From Silurus meridionalis (lineage: Eukaryota > Chordata > Actinopteri > Siluriformes > Siluridae), in contig NC_060885.1 of the NCBI RefSeq assembly GCF_014805685.1, forward strand, positions 33,305,632 through 33,369,631: a stretch of DNA of 64,000 bases, written 5' to 3'. The notes under the pieces were generated by a model. It had not been told where the DNA came from. It was given only the letters and a program-made list of their open reading frames with translations, and searched no databases. Positions 61,016-64,000 of this stretch are shown here, piece after piece. The first letter of the stretch is position 1. Each line of letters begins with the position of its first letter. The translations under genes were made by a program, and so were the position numbers.

Positions 61016-63878
61016 CCCACGCTTATTCATTGTGGTTACATTTTGATTTCAATTGAGTCAGAAACGTATCAACTGTCAGTCAGCATTAAATGCGACTCAC
61101 TGATTCGCTCCAAATTCCCAAATGGATCATGTACAGTTACATAATCAATAATCCTTCATGCTCGAGGACAAGACAGATGAGAGACATGTTTGCTCCCCTT
61201 TTTTTTCCCTCTTCAAGCACAATGCTTTTATACAGAAATAAACGTCACACTCCTTTTGGCCAATCAGATTGTGTTTGAATAATTATATATTTTAATAGAA
61301 CAAAGGATGAGTTTGTTGTCTCACAAAACCAATAGTATGAAGATTTTAGATCCTAAGGACTGTGTACCTTCTGGACAAGGAAAAAATTTTGAAAGAGAAT
61401 CTGCTAAATGTTTATTGCTCCAGAACAAACCGACGGGAAAATTAATTCTCCAGTTTCTTCGTGGGTGCACAGTGAAGGAAATCAAAAGGAAACTAAAACA
61501 GAAAAGAATGCTAGAATTTTTTATTGTCTAATTGCAGAAATAATACGTCACAGTCATTTTAGATCAGAAGTAGGCGGAGCTTAATCAGTTTATATGACAG
61601 CACAAAATCTTTTTACATTTCTTGCTAAAAACCCCACTGTTTCCACATGTTCACACACCAAATACTCTGATTTCGAGGAAGACGATGTCCCTGTTTTCGA
61701 CATTCTAACATAATATTAAGGTGTAGTTTCAGCTACAGTATTTAGCCTCTCAGTTCCCTCACTTCCTGTCATAAATTAAAAGTCATTTTTTTGACTATTG
61801 ATTTTCGTAGTTTGATTCTGGACTATAACAAAAAAACAATTCATAATCTCTTAACCAAAAAGCTCACGGACCTCCTAAAGCCCTATTTTTCTGTCTGGCG
61901 GAAATGCAAAGGTTCAGGAAACTTGGGTAGAACTGAAGGAAAATCTGTTTCAAATCCGTCCTTTGCAGCAGCTGTTCCTTTGTTCCCTTGTTCCTTTGAT
62001 ATGTACTATGATACTATTGTTAGAAACTGAATAAACAGATGTTTATCTGCTGCCCTCTGTGGCAAATAGATTGAAATTCTTTTTTTTTATTATTATTAAC
62101 CCACTCAGTAGCATAATAATACTTTTTGTAGGCAACTTCAATTTTAAATGTTACACTGACAAAAATATTTGTGTGCTATTTCAACATCCTATTCCACGTT
62201 TAGTCCTCATTTGCTGTTGTCATTTACCGAGGTCGAACGATTTTTAGAATTATCAGCAAAAAGCCATACCGATAGTTTTTCCGGGTTGCGTCTGTGGCTG
62301 GAGCGGTCCTGTGTCGTTATACAGTACAAGAGCGGCCTCTAGAGGCAAATCACTGAACCACATGCTGTTTATTTGACGTCTTTTTTTATTCATTTTGGGT
62401 GTAACCGTTTTTTTATTATTATTTGGAGTGATACTTTTTGTTTCAGCTTTTCTTAATATTTTTGATTATAATTAATATATTCATACTTATTTAGTTTACC
62501 ACATTTTCATGAGTCAGTACTGTTTTTTTTTTTTTTTTTAATAAAGTATTATTTTACATTTAGAATTATGTGTTGTTTATTTTATCCTGTATCAGTTTTA
62601 AAAACTAAAATTAGTCGATTAATCGGTTAACGGAAAATACGATCCAACCTAGAAATTGGTATCGATAAAATCAGTCAACCTCTAATAATAACCTCGACTC
62701 TACTGTGTAAATGTTCCACTAGATTTTGTGGAGATTTGAGTTCATTCAGCCACAAGGGTATGTCAAAATCTGCTTTTTTTGTTGTTTCCCCCAGACAGAG
62801 AAAACGTGTACTTGTATGGTGGAAGAAGAAGAAGAAGAAGAAGAATGCACTGAAGAGTTACACCTATACGAAAGTCTTAATGGGAGGTGCATTAATCTAC
62901 TCATCAAAGGAACTATTAATAGCATTCCAATGGAAATTTCCAGAAAGGTGTGCGGCGATAAAGCTGTTTATACGGGTAAGATTCATCTCTTCTGCTCAAA
63001 TGCTGCATGCTGTTTTATATTTATATATAAATCTCATTAGCGGATTTATTTTTTAATAACCTGCACATTCCAAAGTGCTTTACTCCCCTACACATTTATT
63101 TTTCACTACTGAAATGATTAAGTATTGGAATGTGAGTGTAAACCGGTTTGCGTAAACCAGTCAGCCATAACATTAAAACCAACTTGCGGCGACCTCTGGA
63201 GAAGGTGTGCTGTGGACTCTAGGACCAAGACTCCAGCAGTAGATACTTTAAATCCTGTAAATCATCTTCACATGTGCTACAGTAGATCATCTGTGTTAAC
63301 TGTCCAGACCGACTAGCTTTCACTCCCAAACTCCCAACACTGCATACTGGGAACATCTCAGAAGACATATCGTTTTGAAGATGTTCTCAACCAGACGTCT
63401 AGACGCCACACTTCGTACCCTACTGCATAATTTATGATGTGGTTGATGAACAGGCATAATGCATACTCCAAAATCTAGTAGAACATCTTCCCAGAAGAGT
63501 GGAAGGAATTATGTGGAATGCAATAATACTTATACTTATACATACTTATGACCTAATGTCCACAAACCTTTGGCAATATAGTGCCGAATATAGTGGCAGT
63601 ATATCTGGACAGGTTGCGAGATGTTTGGTACGAGATGGTCGATGTTCTGGACTTCAGCGGTCACTGGTTTTAATATTATGGCTGATCAGAGCACTTGTAT
63701 TTGACTCAAAGTTGTTTTGTATTTGTTTTTTTTTTGTTTGTTTACAGACTGGGTGTTGCTTTTAACCATTCTGATATGCTGCCTGGTTGGATTTCTGCTC
63801 TTAATGCTGTTGGTATTCCTGGTTTACAAGAAACTCACTCAGCCTGACTCAGAAATCACCATCTTCACCAAACTCCTG
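52247..63878 (+). CDS. ifngr1: Interferon-gamma receptor 1 (class II cytokine receptor), exons 1-6, 3' end beyond window
   Basis: Ligand-binding chain of the interferon-gamma receptor at the plasma membrane, signalling through JAK1 and STAT1. Coding exons with consensus GT/AG borders are 52247-52310, 59531-59651, 60241-60410, 60640-60773, 62795-62975 and 63748-63878, giving 801 nt or 267 residues in one open frame. Exon 1 encodes a signal peptide (MRARLSFVLPLCASLITTVCA). Exons 2-3 encode domain D1 (SWKYNEPDHPEF, YVTVEAEG) with sequons at N29 and N70. Exons 4-5 encode D2 (VILSFRHPS, C-rich CTCM, C181, RCINLLIKG). Exon 6 encodes a transmembrane helix (about 225-250) and YKKLTQPDSE. D1/D2 align by eye with human IFNGR1, and the exon plan agrees with its seven-exon gene. 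The long cytoplasmic exon with JAK1/STAT1 sites is outside the window. Odd features are an eight-Glu tract in D2 and a minisatellite in intron 1. CRFB13 versus CRFB17 is undecided. Confidence 0.9.
52818..52991 (+). repeat. Degenerate TGATGTATC tandem repeat in ifngr1 intron 1
   Basis: Irregular array of TGATGTATC / TGATATATC / TGATGTATTGATG words, roughly 9-15 bp units. Confidence 0.85.
53021..53066. repeat. (GT)n microsatellite in ifngr1 intron 1
   Basis: About 22 GT units immediately before the minisatellite. Confidence 0.96.
53191..54300 (+). repeat. 30-bp minisatellite, 37 in-register units, ifngr1 intron 1
   Basis: Unit form is TTTGTGATCAGTGATTGG followed by TTGTTAGAAACA. The 37 units keep perfect 30-bp register with no indel, and a degenerate prelude runs from about 53066. 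ATTGG (an inverted CCAAT box) is present in 35 of 37 units; the two exceptions are at 53461 and 54211. The long plus-strand open frames here exist because 30 is a multiple of three and the unit has no stop in that frame. They are not genes. Confidence 0.97.
55417..56125 (+). mobile_element. Tc1-like transposon with long inverted terminal repeats, internally deleted
   Basis: Left terminal repeat 55417 to about 55565 starts TACAGTACCTCACAAAAGTT. The right repeat, about 55975-56125, is its reverse complement and reads outward as TACAGTATCTCACAAAAATG. Shared internal words include TTTTAGAGGAGT and ACAGATTTACTGT. Between them only a piece of transposase remains, including TGGTCTGATGAGACTAAGAT (55950-55969), which encodes the WSDETK motif around a catalytic Asp. 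About 710 bp remain of a normal near 1.6 kb, so it is non-autonomous. It sits in ifngr1 intron 1 in sense orientation. Confidence 0.85.
56130..57715. other. ifngr1 intron 1, no other feature seen
   Basis: AT-rich intronic DNA with short A/T runs. No frame with a domain. Confidence 0.5.
57718..57962 (-). mobile_element. Tc1-like transposon fragment in ifngr1 intron 1
   Basis: Minus-strand 3' transposase end (AGAGTGG region decayed to CTCATCTGGGAAGATG on plus), then CACAGGGGCGTCGTCATGCT, then a terminal sequence ATACTTTTGTCTATATTGTG. It is internally deleted. Confidence 0.7.
58576..59490 (+). mobile_element. Tc1-like transposon relic ending 40 bp before ifngr1 exon 2
   Basis: The left end CTATATGGACAAAAGCATTT and decayed right end GTCCGCAAAAATTTAGCCCA then GAGTGTATA are inverted. 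The transposase 3' half is readable in broken frames: CCAGCATGACAATGCCATTG (DNA-His/Lys motif), then CGCACACCAGATCTCCTCAC and CCCAGAAGAGTGGAGG. At about 0.9 kb it is the fullest copy of this family in the window. Confidence 0.8.
59652..60240 (+). other. ifngr1 intron 2
   Basis: AT-rich, starts GTAAGT and ends TTATCTACAG. Contains TAG/AAT short repeats only. Confidence 0.8.
60947..61011. repeat. (CA)n microsatellite in ifngr1 intron 4
   Basis: About 32 CA units. A shorter GT run lies at 60575-60592 in intron 3. Confidence 0.97.
61020..62227 (+). other. ifngr1 intron 4, unassigned part
   Basis: AT-rich with short frames. TGCTGCCCTCTGTGG near 62050 resembles the phrase near 42313 and may be part of a dispersed repeat. 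Confidence 0.5.
62228..62684. mobile_element. Non-autonomous TIR transposon in ifngr1 intron 4 (copy B)
   Basis: The left end GAGGTCGAACGATTTTT and right end AAAATCAGTCAACCTCTA form inverted repeats. Internal GGTATCGATAAAA and AATCGGTTAACGGAAAA are characteristic of this AT/CGAT-rich fish family. No transposase. Related to 51000-51880. Confidence 0.65.
62703..62760 (-). mobile_element. Tc1-like transposon fragment just upstream of ifngr1 exon 5
   Basis: GTTCCACTAGATTTTGTGGA and TTCATTCAGCCACAAGGGT match the minus-strand 3' transposase words of the element at 36362-36720. It ends 34 bp before exon 5. Confidence 0.65.
62822..62845 (+). repeat. (GAA)8 coding microsatellite in ifngr1 exon 5
   Basis: Encodes Glu173-Glu180 in extracellular domain D2, followed directly by Cys181. 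Confidence 0.95.
63155..63690. mobile_element. TIR transposon relic in ifngr1 intron 5
   Basis: The left AGTCAGCCATAACATTAAAA and right TTTTAATATTATGGCTGATC ends are inverted repeats. The interior is decayed, and part of it is interrupted by a second element at 63463-63583. Confidence 0.75.
63463..63583 (+). mobile_element. Nested Tc1-like 3' end inside the intron 5 element
   Basis: CCAAAATCTAGTAGAACATC, CCCAGAAGAGTGG and GTCCACAAACCTTTGGCAAT then ATAGTG match the right end of the Tc1 family seen at 58576-59490. Confidence 0.7.
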
Positions 63879-64000
63879 GTAGGATGTTTAGACTGTTTGT
63901 TAGACAGTGTTTATATTTGCTGAGTGTTGAGTCTGATTGTTAAACATAAGAATTATACCATTATTAGGAACACAGATATTTATAACATTTGGCAGACACC

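Noticed and set aside
62726..63056. Frames of 104 and 106 residues over ifngr1 exon 5
   Set aside because: One is exon 5 extended into flanking introns. The other, with a poly-Lys run, is a shifted frame.

Overview
The window looks like a piece of a teleost fish nuclear genome, most likely an ostariophysan such as a catfish. It is AT-rich, gene-poor and full of dinucleotide and tetranucleotide microsatellites. It carries many decayed Tc1/mariner DNA transposons and a tRNA-type SINE of the kind common in catfish and cyprinids. The species assignment is inference from repeat style and protein resemblance.

Only three protein-coding loci are supported. (1) A single-exon OLIG-family bHLH gene on the minus strand (23985-24767), of OLIG3/OLIG4 type, sits in a sharp GC-rich island with a TATA-like box about 220 bp upstream of its ATG. 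(2) An unrecognised small secreted or LRR-like protein is encoded on the minus strand at 43124-43780. (3) The first six coding exons of an interferon-gamma receptor 1 gene (ifngr1; CRFB13/CRFB17 type in fish) lie on the plus strand from 52247 to 63878. Signal peptide, two extracellular fibronectin-III domains, transmembrane helix and the start of the cytoplasmic tail are all readable. The remaining cytoplasmic exon(s) lie beyond the right edge.

Layout: 1-23300 is a gene desert with microsatellites, transposon relics and several GC-richer, repeat-poor islands that could be cis-regulatory. 23300-25000 is the olig gene. 25250-43100 is a second desert. 43124-43780 is the unrecognised gene. 44100-51900 is a transposon-rich spacer. 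51900-63878 is ifngr1. Its first intron is about 7.2 kb and contains a 37-unit, 30-bp minisatellite, a Tc1 element with long inverted repeats, and two further Tc1 relics. Introns 4 and 5 carry additional transposons.

The three genes are not an operon-like unit. In human, OLIG3 lies close to IFNGR1 on 6q23, and OLIG1/OLIG2 lie close to the IFNAR/IL10RB/IFNGR2 cluster on 21q22. The OLIG plus class II cytokine receptor neighbourhood seen here is therefore an old vertebrate linkage. No tRNA or rRNA gene, CRISPR array or prokaryotic feature was seen.
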